Shown here piece after piece: positions 1 through 12,238 of a stretch of 64,000 nucleotides of DNA (its first letter is position 1; each line of letters starts with the position of its first letter). A model generated the notes under the pieces. That model had not been told where the DNA came from and made no database searches. It was given only the letters and a program-made list of their open reading frames with translations. The stretch is from Capillidium heterosporum (taxonomy: Eukaryota; Entomophthoromycota; Entomophthoromycetes; Entomophthorales; Capillidiaceae), in assembly GCA_016630905.1 (NCBI GenBank), contig WBMQ01000013.1:434001-498000 (forward strand), given 5' to 3'. Position numbers and translations under genes: made by a program.

Positions 1-397
1 TGTTTTTGAGATCTAGGTAGTTGGTTTCGAACCTATCATTCTTGGAACTGGGATTCATCTTTGAACACTTGGGATCCTCGTAGGTTTGGTAGTAGTCGGT
101 ATCGGTTACAAACCCCGACCTCAAGTCGTGAGTGCAGCGATTTCCTTTGATAGCTAATTCCAGCTGTGTATCCTTACGGTTGCTACTGCGTAGGCTGGGA
201 AGCTGTAACCGATGGTTCTTCAACCCTACCCCACTACCTCGCGATGGTACGTAGTTTTTGTAAGTAGCTGTACGAGTTGTGTTTGCCTTACTGCATTTTT
301 TTAGTGATCTTTGGTTGAGGTGGTTGTTGGATCGACGTCTAGGCTGATAGAAACTTAGGATGGGCAACGCCAATGTCAACAGTAAGATGATACGCAT
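1..397 (-). CDS. Secreted protein, unknown function (5' part; cut by window edge)
   Basis: Reading down from an ATG at 395-397 on the minus strand, the frame stays open for 132 codons to the window edge, so only the N-terminal part is present. It begins with a hydrophobic stretch, MRIILLLTLALPILSFYQ, that looks like a signal peptide. A basic Arg/Asn/Ser-rich segment follows, then a region with cysteines (near residues 36, 92 and 110) and many Tyr/Asp/Asn. This fits an extracellular or wall-associated protein. TATA-like AT-rich sequence lies roughly 65-80 bases upstream of the start. I do not recognise the family. The open frame, signal peptide and composition support a real gene. Confidence 0.6.
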   Translation of the reverse strand, partial: MRIILLLTLALPILSFYQPRRRSNNHLNQRSLKKCSKANTTRTATYKNYVPSRGSGVGLKNHRLQLPSLRSSNRKDTQLELAIKGNRCTHDLRSGFVTDTDYYQTYEDPKCSKMNPSSKNDRFETNYLDLKN

Positions 398-2025
398 ATT
401 CTGCTTTATAATGTTGATTTGATGAAGGTGTATGGTAGGTATGTCGGTTATGGAGGAAAAATATATAAGTATAAAATTTTTGAAGCCATACTTTTAAGTT
501 GCAAGGTTCTTGATAAAGCAGTTTCATATAAATGAGTTGGTACGTTTGAACTTGCCATTTGTATTCAGTTTAAACTTGAAGTCTGTCTTGCATCGTTTTC
601 AAATTAAAAGTTTTCAGAACTTTCTTGTAACTGCAAACTTGTTATGGACAGCTGTATATTAAAATACATGAAAGCCTAAAAGTATATATTGTATAAGTAA
701 ATCATTGGATGTAAAGATTAGTCTGCATATAAAGTTCATAAAGTAAAAAACAGAGTCTAAAAATAGGATCAATAGAGTCAAGCCACCTGTTTCTAGAATT
801 TCAAAGTTCGATAAGCTAGGCTGTAGGAAATATCTTCCCAGTTTGATTACTAATAGGCCTTCATATCTACAGACTAGTAGATCATTGTCCAGCAAGAACT
901 GAAGTCCGTATCCCTATCTACCCAACGACTGAGGATAGACTGTTCGATATACCCTCTAAACTCAGTGGATAAAGAGAGCTAAAATATTTATTCGATCACA
1001 ATAGACGCTATAGTTAAAATAACAGCCTTGGCTTGGAAACTTATAAACACCTTCTAAAAGATAAACTTTTAATATAAAGATACCTATCATTACCTCTGTT
1101 CCGCCTGTATAGTTCGATTCCATCTGTTTTTGTTTGGAGAAATCGAAATATATAAATAAAAGTGGTGATAGGCATATTAGCCCAGAACCTTGCTCTAGTT
1201 TTCATCTAAATATATAGTGTATGGTTTAGAAATTAAAAGGAAATGTACATTTACTTTATTTAGAACATTTTTACTTTACCAAACGTCAACTTGGAAGTAC
1301 AAAGCAGATGTATTGAGACATTTTAATATGTTTTTAAATAATGCACTTATATCTATAATCTGTGCTTGATGACTATATTGTAACCAGAAGCAACTCAGCC
1401 TAGCCTTTCAGTAATATTGCTGCTTAATAGGCTTGTGTAGGTTTGTTGATCGCCTTTGCACAGTAATCTATTATATATTTCTCAGCCGACTAATTCAGCT
1501 TACAACTATGCTTTGATAGAAAACCATACTAATTACCAGTAACTAGTAAATGAAAATAGCCTCCCCTATATTTATACTAACTGTGCACTACGCTATATCA
1601 TACTTGTGTTTATAGCATCAAGTCTAACAATTAAGAAAGATCCACATCTCTGCTATCTAAGCTTAAGCCGGATAATAGTGAGCCGAAGTTTATCAAAGGC
1701 TTAAAGCCATTGTTGGGTTTATAACTTGCACCTATAAACTTCAAATAAGCAATATGCAGTATCCAATAAGCATAGCCTAAAATATAAACTTCCATTGATC
1801 CTATAGGGGACCGGTAAAAATTGATCCATGCAAAGCTTTATTTCACATGAACTCAATTAGCCAACCAAAGTGGGCATCAAATATTTTTAAGGCCATCGGT
1901 TCGCGCAGTTAAATCCTTAGTCAAAGATAGTTGAGGATAAAACCTTAAATTGGAGTACACAGAACCCAATTCCAATCCACCAACTTTATGCTCCAACCCG
2001 ACCTGTTTAGCTCAACTACTTTGCT
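398..2025. other. Intergenic, AT-rich
   Basis: It lies between the divergently transcribed secreted-protein gene and Hel2 and should hold both promoters. I see no tRNA, repeat array or convincing coding frame. The short open frames here have no conserved features. Confidence 0.5.
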
Positions 2026-4384
2026 ATGCCAAACAACCGAACTACTACCTCCACTGAGCCTGGAAAAAATACCAAAGAGCCTAGGGAAAAGTCCGAGCCT
2101 TCCTCAGCAAGTACCTCCAAGAACCGTTCAAGAAACCGACGTAGAAAACCTAGTAACAAACTGAACGGAAGATCCAGCAACAAAACTTCCAAATGCGGCT
2201 CCGAATCGTGCGGTGATAACCATGACAGTGATGATGAAGACTTGTGTATCATTTGTGCCGACCCAGTTAAACACTTTGCCGTAGGCCCATGTAATCACAA
2301 GTTCTGTCATGTCTGCTGCCTGAGGATGCGTGCTCTTTACAAACAAAACCACTGTCCTATCTGCAAGGTAACCAGTTTTTTATAATCTTACGACTTACCT
2401 TTTGTTATCAAGTCGGATATGCCCACCGTCTTTTTCGTTGATGAACCCGTCAAATCATTCGAAGACTACAGCAAGTTGACGCTGCAGGACGACAAGTTGA
2501 ACATAGTCCTTCGAAAGCAAAAAAGTGCAGGACGATACCTCTAAACTTCTGCTCTTCAGTTGCCCGTTGAAGGACTGTTCCTTCGTAGCTGCTTCTGGGA
2601 TGATGAGTTTGAAAGCCCACGTCTCCTCCGAGCATAACAAGTTCTTCTGGTAAACTTTATTTCTCTTTGAAAGTTATTAAGCCTGGGTAGTGAGCTATGT
2701 ATCGAACATAAGAAATCGTTCATCTTCGAACAGGTTCTATACGGGCGTAATGAACTTATTCGTCATACCCAACATGGTACCGCGACTCGCAAGTCTGAGA
2801 ACGGTAAGAAGGATGACGGGTTCCGAGGCCATCCTTACTGTAGCTTTTGTAAGAAAAACTTTTTCGACGGGGATGCCATCTACGATCACGTCAAAAAGAA
2901 TCATGAAACCTGTTTCATATGTGATCGGAGGGATCCTAAAAACAACGGGGTTTACCAGAATTACGACAATTTGGTAGTTTGTTTACAGCTTTAGTATACT
3001 TATACCTTTTGTAGAGGGACCATTTCAATAAGGAGCACTTTTTGTGTAGAGAGGAGACCTGCCTAGAAAAGAGGTTTATCGTATTCGATTCCAAGATCGA
3101 TCTTATGGCTCATGAGGTAATATATTTGAGCAAAAAGCCTGTACTTATGATACAATTTACCTTCTAGAACGAGGAACACCCACACAAGTTTAACGGTATG
3201 CCCAAATTTAAGCAACGCCAGGCTCGACAGATTGACGTCAACTTCACCTACTCGAGTACGAACAACGACGACTCATTGCCTACATCTTCCCGAGCCCATA
3301 GGAACGAGGTAACTAGAAGGTGGTATTTGCTTTTCTAAATAATAAATCAGGGCCGATCGTCGAGGAACCCAAGGCAAGAAAATAATAGACGCCAGGTTAA
3401 CAAACCCCAAGAATTTCAGCTCATCCCCGAGACTCCGAACTCGACCCCAGCTCTTAGAAAGGACTCGGTCCAATCCAACCAATCAGCTGAACCTAGCGCT
3501 GCCGACATCTCGATGTGGCCAACCCTCAACTGGCGCCCCAGAGGAAACTAATGGCCAAAGCCGACCACTTCGCACCGCAGCACCTACTCGACCTACTAGA
3601 GAGGAGATGTTCCCCCAACTTGCCGTCTCATCCCCTGTGGAGTCGAGCTCCCAAAGTACCTCCACCAGCCGATCTAACTACTCGAGGTCGTTAGCTGATA
3701 AGCGACCTCCTCTAAACCTGAAGCGACCTGACAACTTTGGTCCAGTTGCCGCCCCCACTCCCTACCAGCTCTCAGGACACACGCTCTAACGACCTACTTA
3801 TCCCCATGATCTACCTAGAGCAGATATCTAGACATCTCAATCACAGCGAGGCGCTGATTTCCACTTTCAAAAATCTGTCCAATCTCTTCCACAATGGGCA
3901 CATCCAAGCTGCCGAGTTTGTAAGTCAGATTGACTCACTAGTCTTTCAACTGCAAAGCAAGCGCAACCCTGCTTTAGTTGAGAAGCTCATTCCCATCCTC
4001 CTCGAAGTCCTCGACAAATTCAAGGTACGGGCACTGCAGTTGGCCCTTGTCGACTATCGTAAGAAATTGACTTTGTTCCCCGAACTTCCCACCCATCAGA
4101 AATCTAAGGATGAAATCCCTAAAGTTCGTAACGTTCTTAAGATCGTCCCGGCCGGTTCCAAGGCCGTTAGACCTTTACCTAAGAAGACGATAAAACCAAT
4201 AGTATCTACCTTACCTTCCCTCTCCCATGCCTTTTCTTCCCCAAGCTCTCCTACCCCCACCTCTTCCCTAACTAACCCTAACGTTTCCTTCTTACCGGAC
4301 CATAACCTACCTTCCACCTCTAATTCTAGATCTAAAGCTAACCATAAGGTTAAAGGGGTAAAGGTCGACTGGACCCAACTTTAA
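2026..4384 (+). CDS. HEL2: Hel2/ZNF598-type RING E3 ubiquitin ligase (frame-disrupted as given)
   Basis: Homologue of Hel2/ZNF598, the E3 ligase that senses collided ribosomes and ubiquitinates 40S proteins. After a basic Ser/Asn-rich N-terminus comes a RING finger (LCIICADPVKHFAVGPCNHK, then CPICK) at about residues 76-114. The C2H2-type fingers typical of the family follow (CPLKDC, FCELC, YCSFCKKNF, CFICD, HFLCREETC), then a low-complexity tail with an EEMFPQL motif. Exons read as 2026-2367, 2413-2649, 2691-2973, 3015-3116, 3168-3308 and 3351-4384. Three one-base frame changes are needed, each as if one base were in excess: near 2506-2510 (CC), 3536-3539 (CCCC) and 3752-3756 (CCCCC). The corrected product is about 711 residues, normal for the family. 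Codon use and motifs look functional on both sides of each shift, so sequence error or frameshifting is likelier than old decay. Confidence 0.88.
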
Positions 4385-5164
4385 CTCTAACTCTTGTCTC
4401 TAAGTTTTTACTTTTTAATTAAAGGCGTCGTTTGGGTTGGTACTTAGCTCTATCTTTTGTAGGCTACAAGCTTTGCCAAGTGGCTTGGGCTATATATATA
4501 GTTTTGAGTCTACTTTGGCAGGATATGACTCATTACATATGATATAGTTATGAGTCAGGCCGTATTTGTATGATGTTAACAATTTTTGCCTAGAACTTTC
4601 TAGGTGCATACCTTCCACATAATTAGTTTTGTTTTGATATAGGCCAACGTCCATACTTTGCAAAATTTGGTTTAGCCAAGTTGACTACGATTTCTTGGTC
4701 TGAAATTTTTTTGCAAAGAATATGATGTAATCTTTTGGGGTAATTAAACTATTTTGGCTTGATTTTGAAAGCTCTTTGATAGAATAAACCTGTAGAGTTT
4801 GAGAATACAAGCTATCAATTTTAGAGATGAGATTGCCTCAAGAGGGATGGTAAGCAATTTCGGGGGAACTATTTGCGATGTTAGAGCGATGTCAAGGATG
4901 AGAAAGAGAATGAAGAAAAATATAGTTAAGTTGAACAGTGAGAAAAGTCAAATAAACTAAGAAATGTAACCTAACTTGGGAATGAATTCAGGTATTACTT
5001 ATCTTTGGTATGGACTTATGTTGTAATGTATCTTGTTTTTTAAATTTGATATTATGTTTTTGAGGCAACATAGTCAAATTTACAAACAAAACTTGAACTT
5101 CGAAAGCAATTATAGATTTTACTTTATTGCTAGTATAGCTTTGCTATTAGAAATATCTACAAAC
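4385..5164. other. Intergenic
   Basis: Spacer between the 3' end of Hel2 and the 3' end of the decayed M28 peptidase (convergent). I see no coding or RNA signal. Confidence 0.5.
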
Positions 5165-5945
5165 ATGTCGAAAACTTGATCAGACTTTCGGATATCAACT
5201 CTTCCATACGAACTTCCTCAATACGATGGTATACAAAGTACTCACAATTCTTAAAGTTGACATCACGAGGCTTCAGATTGCAGAATCTATCGTTTACTGA
5301 GAACTCAGTACAAGGTATGTCATAATTGCATAATGAATTAATATCTACGATACCAAGGGACTCACTTACAACCTTGCTATATCTTGTACTGACAAGTAGC
5401 TAATCGACGACCGCTTGAACGACTTGAACATCAAGTAAGTCACTAAAGTAAATACTGCATGGATCAAGGGCATCACAATCGAACTCCATCGCCAATATAA
5501 GATATTCCAGTTTATGCTTTTATTAATTGAATTAGATCTTACAGCCTAGCAAATCGTTCTCCTTGTTGATCTACAGTTAGTATGGATCGTCTGCTTGAAT
5601 CTTTGGGATGACTTGGTGATCTGACGTAAGGCCTCCCATGAGTCCAAATACTCACACGTTATGATGATTTTGTCAGACTTCTCTCTACCCTTGAGCTTTG
5701 CGATAATGCTTCTAGTAAAGATACTATTATATCTGATGTGAGCTCCTATTTACGGTTCAACTTTCAGGGTATGAACATTGCAGCTTGGGCTAGGAAAATA
5801 TTGTGAACTCGTTTTTCCAACTAAATAAAGTATTTGATGTCCTCGACCGTCATGGAAGCAGCTGGGATTCTGGCCTGAACTATGGAGCTAGTGTGGAGCA
5901 GGTTGAGTAAGGGAGTGATCGAACGGATCAAAGCTGCCATTGCTC
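5165..5945 (-). pseudogene. Decayed M28 metallopeptidase, carboxypeptidase Q-like
   Basis: Minus-strand fragments match the plasma glutamate carboxypeptidase (CPQ) type of M28 peptidase in order. After an apparent splice acceptor near 5945 comes GAMAALIRSITP, then RIPAASMTVEDIKYF, which matches the family's IPxxxITVEDAE region. After stops and a frame break comes IIAKLKGREKSDKIIIT, then YLDSWEAL, where the family has HLDSW followed by the metal-binding DDG loop. Here DSW joins directly to WEAL, so the metal-ligand loop is deleted. A further exon reads AMEFDCDALDPCSIYF (family: MESDAGTF...). Several stops and frame changes interrupt it. The N-terminal exons expected above 5950 are not recognisable. 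The gene is clearly non-functional. Confidence 0.6.
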
Positions 5946-7419
5946 CTAAAATTTAAAACAATTTAGTTGATGGACGAAAATGATGCCCAATAGTGTTTTG
6001 TTTATAATTTAGAACTTTATTTCAAGTGTTATATTTACATTACAAACACTGTATGTTACTATAGGAAGTAGATACATAGACCATATTTCAACACTCTTTA
6101 AATTGTTATATTGACACCACAATTATCACCTACATATACTTCGATACAACTATTCTCTTTATCGATTCTATGGCCTCCACAACCTTCATATTCAAAAGTT
6201 TAGTACCAAGTCATAAATCTTGCAAATTTGATGCCTTTACTTCCATAAGGATTCATCCAGTTATAAACTAAAGCTTTAAAGAGCTACTTTAGGCCCGCGA
6301 TAATAGGAGGATTGATTAGTATACTACACTCATCCATATTTAAGAAACTGGATACAATATATTGCTATTTATAAATGGAAATTTTAGACAACATCACAAA
6401 AATATATTGATTGAAACCAAACCTCTACTTTTGAGCAATGTACATCTTACACTATAATTGAGGAATATAGTATTTCATATTTTATTAAAATGATGTTGGA
6501 AAACTCTCGTTTACTACAAAAAAGATACTGATGCCTGGCTGTTAAAAAGCAATGGTATGGGACTTGCAGATCTTCAAACTCAACCTTTAGAAATTTGCTA
6601 AAACAAGTTTAAAACCACTTTATCTTTTTGAACTAACTATTTAGGTATACGTTTAAGTCAGCCTGAGACTGGCCAAAATATGTTTTTAAACTCCATTCAT
6701 ATTGTGGATGGCAAACATTTATTGGTACCATACTTAACATGGAAAGTTAGGAAGGACAACGTTGCTGATCTACACGTAGGGATTCTATTGACAAGGTTGG
6801 AAACCTTCCTGGACACGTTTGATATTTTGCTAAAAGCAGAGTATTGGATTTGGATTTAAACGTTGTACTATGCTTCAAATTTATCGGATATAAACATCTT
6901 ACTGGATTAAAGCTAATACCAAATAAAATTGCAGTGAACCCGTTAACAGCAAGGTGGGTCTTACTAATTACGTATATCTTAGACGTTAGTCATTTACGTT
7001 CTAGTCAACCTGTCATGCATGTAACCCTATACTGAAAACACACAATAAAGGAAATAAATTAATTGACTATAAAACTGGTATAGTGTAGTAGAGTACTAAT
7101 ATATATACTTATTTGGAAAATTAGAGTGTAAAAGTACACCCATATTGATGTATTTGTGTAGGTGGATTGAAAGCGGAGTCCAGTTAAAATGGAAATTAGA
7201 TAATGTCTTCAAAACCTTAAAATGTACATTGTATTCACAAAACAAGTGTCAAAAAATAGTTGGTCGACAACCAATTAGATAGCTATACACAATTGTAGAG
7301 TCGTAAGATATTTATTAAAGATATTGTAGTTCAATATAAAAAAATTAGCCTATTCAAACTAAATTGAATTAAATTTTACAGTATTTGAATTGAAATAGAA
7401 GGTTGTAATCACTTTGCTC
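5946..7419. other. Intergenic / possible further peptidase remnants
   Basis: Very AT-rich. The 5' part of the decayed M28 gene should have been here, but I can identify none of it. Open frames such as the one at 6844-7035 lack family features. Confidence 0.4.
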
Positions 7420-8611
7420 CTATAGTTTCGAAACGACGCAGCTCATTTTCTTGTTACTCTGCTTCTGCATGAGCATGTACATATCCAAGGCCTGCAGTAT
7501 TTGCTTAACCTTGGCTTCGTCGATATCGGAGTGTAAGGTAAATCTTACTACTGGTTCATTGAGAGGCGTGGCTGGATACATAAAGGCAGCTGGTTGGATA
7601 TTCTTGGATAGGATGAACTTGTTGAAATGATCCATCTCATCTTCATTGTTGAAGACTATGGAGACAATCGGAGAAGGTTTTGGAGAGTGCACTTTGTAAC
7701 CTAACTTGGTTACACCATCATAGAATTTCTTGGAGTTCCGATGCAGCCTCTCTCGCTTCAAATCGGCGGATGCAATCACGTCGATAAAGGCATTCAGCCG
7801 CACGATCTCGTTCATAAGTATAGAGGAGCTGAAGATGTTGATCATGGATATCTCTCGCACGTAGTCAATGCGCTTAGTTTTTCCAGCTAATATACCACCT
7901 CGTGTGCAGAAAGCCTTGGCTAAGCTGGCGGTGACGAAATCTACGTCGTGACTCTGCTTGGAGTACTTATAGGATACACCTCTACCATGTTTGCCGTAAG
8001 TTCCTAAAGTGTGACTTTCATCGACTATGATGATGCATTTGTATTGATCCCTAATATCCATCATCCTATCGAGTGGGCATAGGTCTCCGTTGACACTGTA
8101 CAGGCTCTCAACTACAATGACACCTGGCCCATGCTTCTGGATCTGGGACTCGAGGTGCATGAAGTTGTTGTGGCTGAAAATGTGAGTCTTGGGCCGCTTT
8201 ATGAGGATGCCATCCCAGAATGAGGCGAGGATCTTTTCGTCAGCAAAGACGTGGGTATTCTTGTCGCAGATAGACTGTAGTAATCCGGAGTTGGAGGCAT
8301 AGCCTGACTGAGTGACCATTCACGCTTCAGCTCCTACCATGTTGGCGAATTCCGTTTCGACTCGCTTGAAAGCATCATTGACGATGAATACTGTGGACAT
8401 GACCACTTCCTTATCACTTTGGTTTAAGGAATTGACCTGATTTTTGATTACATCGGGATGATTGGATACATTAAGGTAATCGTTATCACCAACTGAGATT
8501 GTCTCGGCGTTGACTGGAGGTCTAACGATGTAGTCCTTGACGCACCCTGTTCTTGTTGGTAGTCCTAGTGTCAAAGTGCTTTTGAATCTTGCTGTCTAAT
8601 GTAGAATCCAT
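7420..8611 (-). pseudogene. CqsA-like alpha-oxoamine synthase, copy 1 (one stop, one frameshift)
   Basis: Intronless, PLP-dependent alpha-oxoamine synthase family, nearly identical in layout to the intact copy at 19277. The start is ATG at 8609-8611 (MDSTLDSKIQKHFDTRT). One extra base near 8548-8552 shifts the frame just before GCVKDYIVRP. An in-frame TGA at 8320-8322 stands where the intact copy has Cys97. Everything after it is open for 299 codons and keeps TQSGYASNSGLLQSICD, VDESHTLGTYG (PLP-ring aspartate), TASLAKAFCTRGG (Schiff-base lysine) and the C-terminus CVVSKL, a canonical PTS1. The lesions look recent. A sequencing error at 8550 and TGA readthrough are alternatives, but the safest call is a young pseudogene. 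Its upstream sequence resembles that of copy 2. Confidence 0.82.
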
Positions 8612-9440
8612 TTTATCGCAGATAAAATATAAAGTTGAGATGAAATGTGATGGAAAATAGCGATGAATCGCTATTTTATATTCCTGAGGATACTATATTC
8701 TTTCGTAAATTTATTTAGCTTGCTATATTAGAACAACTATGTAACTTGTGTCTCCCCCAGCTTTGGTTGGGAGTCTTGAAATAAAACAAGTAGCCTTAAA
8801 TTATTAGGTACTGGGAAATTCCGACAAATATTGAGTATATTGACTATATTTGTACATTTCTAGTGACGGCTGTTTATAAGTTTATGCTAGCCCAAACAGA
8901 TAGATTCTCTCAACTTAATATTGCAACATCCAAAATGCCAATTTTAAACCGACTTTTTATCATTTGATGCTATCAATTTATTATTTAATATATGTTTTAG
9001 GCTCCAGATTAAATTTCATCATTTTATAGTTAGAGTTGTGCTTGTTAGTGTTGATCGCTGGGCATTATTATTAGATTTCATTACCCATCACATCTCAAAT
9101 CTATGTTGTTAATTTATATTACATCACATACATTTATTATAATACGATGCTTTGAAATGATCTAAGTAGCTACATATACAACTTCATTATATCAGCTTTT
9201 AGATATTCCCTAATAAGGAATCTAATTACAACACAAACGATTAAAAGGTTACGATCATATAAAAATAGCTCATAAACTTTACGAGATGAATGTACAAGCA
9301 AAACTAATTGCTCCCAACTCGATAAATAGAGGTATACCAAGAGGGTTACATAATAAAGCCTTCTAGGAACCTGACAAGTATAAAAACATCGGTAGCTATT
9401 AGTAAAAGTTGTTTAAACTAATAAATAAGTGAAAAAGATA
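8612..9440. other. Intergenic
   Basis: AT-rich spacer between copy 1 and the initiator tRNA gene. I see no gene. Confidence 0.5.
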
Positions 9441-9512
9441 TAGCAGCTAGTGGTTTCGATCCACCGACCTCGGGGTTATGAGCCCCGCGCGCTTCCCCTG
9501 CGCCAAGCTGCT
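9441..9512 (-). tRNA. Initiator tRNA-Met (CAT), copy A
   Basis: On the minus strand the 72-base sequence folds as a tRNA: 7-bp acceptor stem AGCAGCT/AGCTGCT with discriminator A, anticodon CAT within GGGGCTCATAACCCC, and a T loop reading GGATCGAAACC. The A1:U72 pair and the A-rich T loop (ATCGAAAC in place of TTCGA) mark a eukaryotic initiator tRNA. There is no intron. A T-run (TCTTTTTC) follows the 3' end as the Pol III terminator. It is identical to the copy at 20816-20887, in inverted orientation. Confidence 0.95.
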
Positions 9513-10413
9513 TTTCCATGGTTTTCCTACCAGGCTACATATATATAGTTAAAAGCTTTAGTAATAAGATTCAACTATCTTTTGTTTAATGGTTTTGATT
9601 ACTATTGTTTTATATATTAGCTCGTATGCCTTTAATTTCTACAAATTTATCGGTTAACTACTATATTTTGAAACTATTTATGGACTGGGTATTGTTAGGA
9701 GCTGTTGTATCAATGTTATGAAGATACAATACATCAATACGATACTAGTATATGCTTTGTTAACTTAAAGACATTAATTTTTTGAATTGATTTGATATTT
9801 TTTATTTCATTATCTAACTTTATATCTATGATTTCTATATGGAGTGTTTTCATTTGAATATATGTTTACTACCTGTTTCTAATAGCAAAGTAAGGAAATT
9901 CAATAGTTTTTTCTCTTTACAAGGAGACATATATTACACTCCCATATTGATAGGATTACGACTTGTAATCCATACTTTATCCATTCCTTTAAGTTGGATC
10001 CGGATACCAAAGTAGTACTACCTCCGTTCCGTTTATTGAGCCTGGCTTCTACTTCTTAGCTTGAAGAAGCCGGATTGTATAGGAAGTCGTATAAAATTCT
10101 CGATGAGTCATCTACTCTTTAAACCAGCTTGGGAATAATCTTAGGATAAACGTTAGGCTAATAGTTTGTTTGTGCTCTACTAAAAGCCTCTATTCGTATT
10201 TAATAAAGAGTGGAATCGGATGCATCGGAGTATTAACTTAGAATCCCTAGCTTTTCCGATTAAGCCCTGAAGTAAATTGTGACTGTAAAAAGCTGATGAT
10301 GTCAGCTAATTGGTTTCAAAGATGTATAAAAGATGTTTTGGATGGAAAAAATCTTTACTTTTTTGTTAAATAATAGATAGATCGATATATACATATCAAC
10401 TGAACTGATAAAT
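9513..10413. other. Intergenic
   Basis: AT-rich spacer upstream of the NADH dehydrogenase gene. No coding signal seen. Confidence 0.5.
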
Positions 10414-12238
10414 ATGAACAGTAGCAAACTAATTAAACTAGGAGGTAGATTTTTAAACTTTTGTACAAAGCTAATCGTATACTTAAGGCTTTAGTAGACG
10501 CCACTTTTCGACTACCAAACTCAACTATTTTGTAAAAGGTATAAGTTTATAAAAAAGGTTAGGGCTGATCTAAATATCACTATTAGAACGCATTACAATA
10601 TTGGGATCTGGTTGGGCAGGTAAATTTTATAAATTTCAAAATACTGATGAGCTCATCAAAAATCTAGGGTTTCGTTTGGCTAAAGATTTGAATCCATCTC
10701 TTTACGACGTGACCTTAATATCGCCAAGGAACTATTTCGTATTCACACCGCTTTTGGCTTCAACTTCAGTAGGGACATTGGAATTCCGTAGTATAAGTGA
10801 GACGATAAGGAACCACAAGCCTTCGGTTAAATTCATTGAAGGATTCTGCGAGGATATCAACTTTAGTGACAAGAAGTTGAAGATTTTACCCAAGTTTGAT
10901 GACTTGAATACCTTTGAGTACGGATATGATAGGTTAGTAGTTGCGGTAGGTGCCAAAACCAACACTTTTGGGATTGAAGGTGTCAAGGAGCATTGCCTGT
11001 TTTTGAAGGATGTTTCCGATGCTAAGAATATTCGAAGGAAAGTTATGGATTGTAAGTTTTACTTTATAGATAAGTTCTTAATTTTTGTAGGCTTTGAAAG
11101 GGCTGCTATACCAAATACTACCGACGATTTTAAGAGACAGACTTTAAGCTTTGCTGGTAATTTTTAACTCTAATTATTCTTTTACTTATATATGTATTTA
11201 ATATATATGAAAACAGTAATTGGTGGTGGTCCAACTGTAATGATTTATATATTTTAACATAAAGCTAACAATATACTTTTCATGTAGGGCGTAGAATTTT
11301 CAGCTGAACTGCACGACCTTATAAAAGAAGATTTATCACGAAAGTATCCCCACCTTATGCCATACGTAACAATGAGCTTGTTCGACGTCGCACCTACCAT
11401 ATTAGGTTCCTTTGATAAGCAGTTGTCTGACTATGCTACGCAAACTTTCAAAAGGGAGGGAATTAATATATTTACAGGTAGTCTTTATAACGTAAAGCTT
11501 ATTAAATGTAATTTTAGAAACCAAGATTCAAAAAGTGAAGTCAGATGCATTGGTACTCGACAATAATAGAGAAGGTAAACATATAAATTACTTTACTGTT
11601 CCTTGTTACTTATATTATTTCTCAGTTAAAGTTCGGTATGGTAGTTTGGGCTACCGGTGTAACCAATACCAAACTAGTGGCTCAATTAGAATCCCAGGTA
11701 GCCAAAGATGCCTTTAGGATGGTTACCGATTCCAAACTACGCCTTCTAAACAAAGCCAATCAAATTATCGACCCTCATGTGTAATCTTTTACGATATCTT
11801 TCTTACCTAACAACCTGACTTTAGTTATGGTATAGGTGACTGCGCAACAATATCCAACTATCCCCTAGCTTGTACAGCTCAAGTGGCCAATCAGCAGGCC
11901 AAGTACCTAACCAAGTATCTTAACAACTCGGAGATCAACAAGGGAGATCCCACAAAGAATTTCAAATTTCAGAACCAGGGAGTCATGGCCTACATCGGAA
12001 ACTGGAACGCCATCGTCGAGTTGAATAATGGGACTGGTAAAGAAGAAAAGATTCGCGGGAAGGGGCATCTAGCATGGTTCCTGTGGAGATCTGCTTACAT
12101 GACCAAATCAGTATCTTGGAGGAACAAATTGATGATACCTATCCACTGGTAACTTTATAGTTTCTATCCTTTACATTTGCTAACATAGGTTTTAGGTTCT
12201 TTACCTGGTTCTTTGGTAGAGATCTTAGTAGATTTTAA
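10414..12238 (+). CDS. Type II (alternative) NADH dehydrogenase, mitochondrial
   Basis: Single-subunit, non-proton-pumping NADH:ubiquinone oxidoreductase of the mitochondrial inner membrane. The FAD-binding motif ILGSGWAG is split by an intron (10620-10667). Then come YDVTLISPRNYFVFTPLLAS, LVVAVGAKTNTFG, the NAD-binding VIGGGPTGVEF, VWATGVTNTKLV, the FAD-binding YGIGDCATI and the C-terminus WFFGRDLSRF. Exons after the first: 10668-11051, 11091-11156, 11217-11236 (20 bases), 11288-11477, 11518-11574, 11626-11780, 11825-12148, 12196-12238. The start is uncertain: ATG 10414 begins a basic, presequence-like peptide, but the frame breaks near 10490 before joining ILGSGWAG. One extra base near 11628-11630 (AAA) is also needed before FGMVVWATG. 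It may be a functional gene with sequence errors, or recently inactivated. It lies inside the CqsA-like locus. Confidence 0.78.

Noticed and set aside
2506-2531. A 25-base intron in Hel2 to explain the first frame change
   Set aside because: Too short for these introns (38-60 bases). It would also remove FESKKV, which aligns with the family.
3737-4384. Independent 215-codon gene
   Set aside because: Its apparent start is TTG, and it continues the Hel2 C-terminal tail in the next frame after a C-run.
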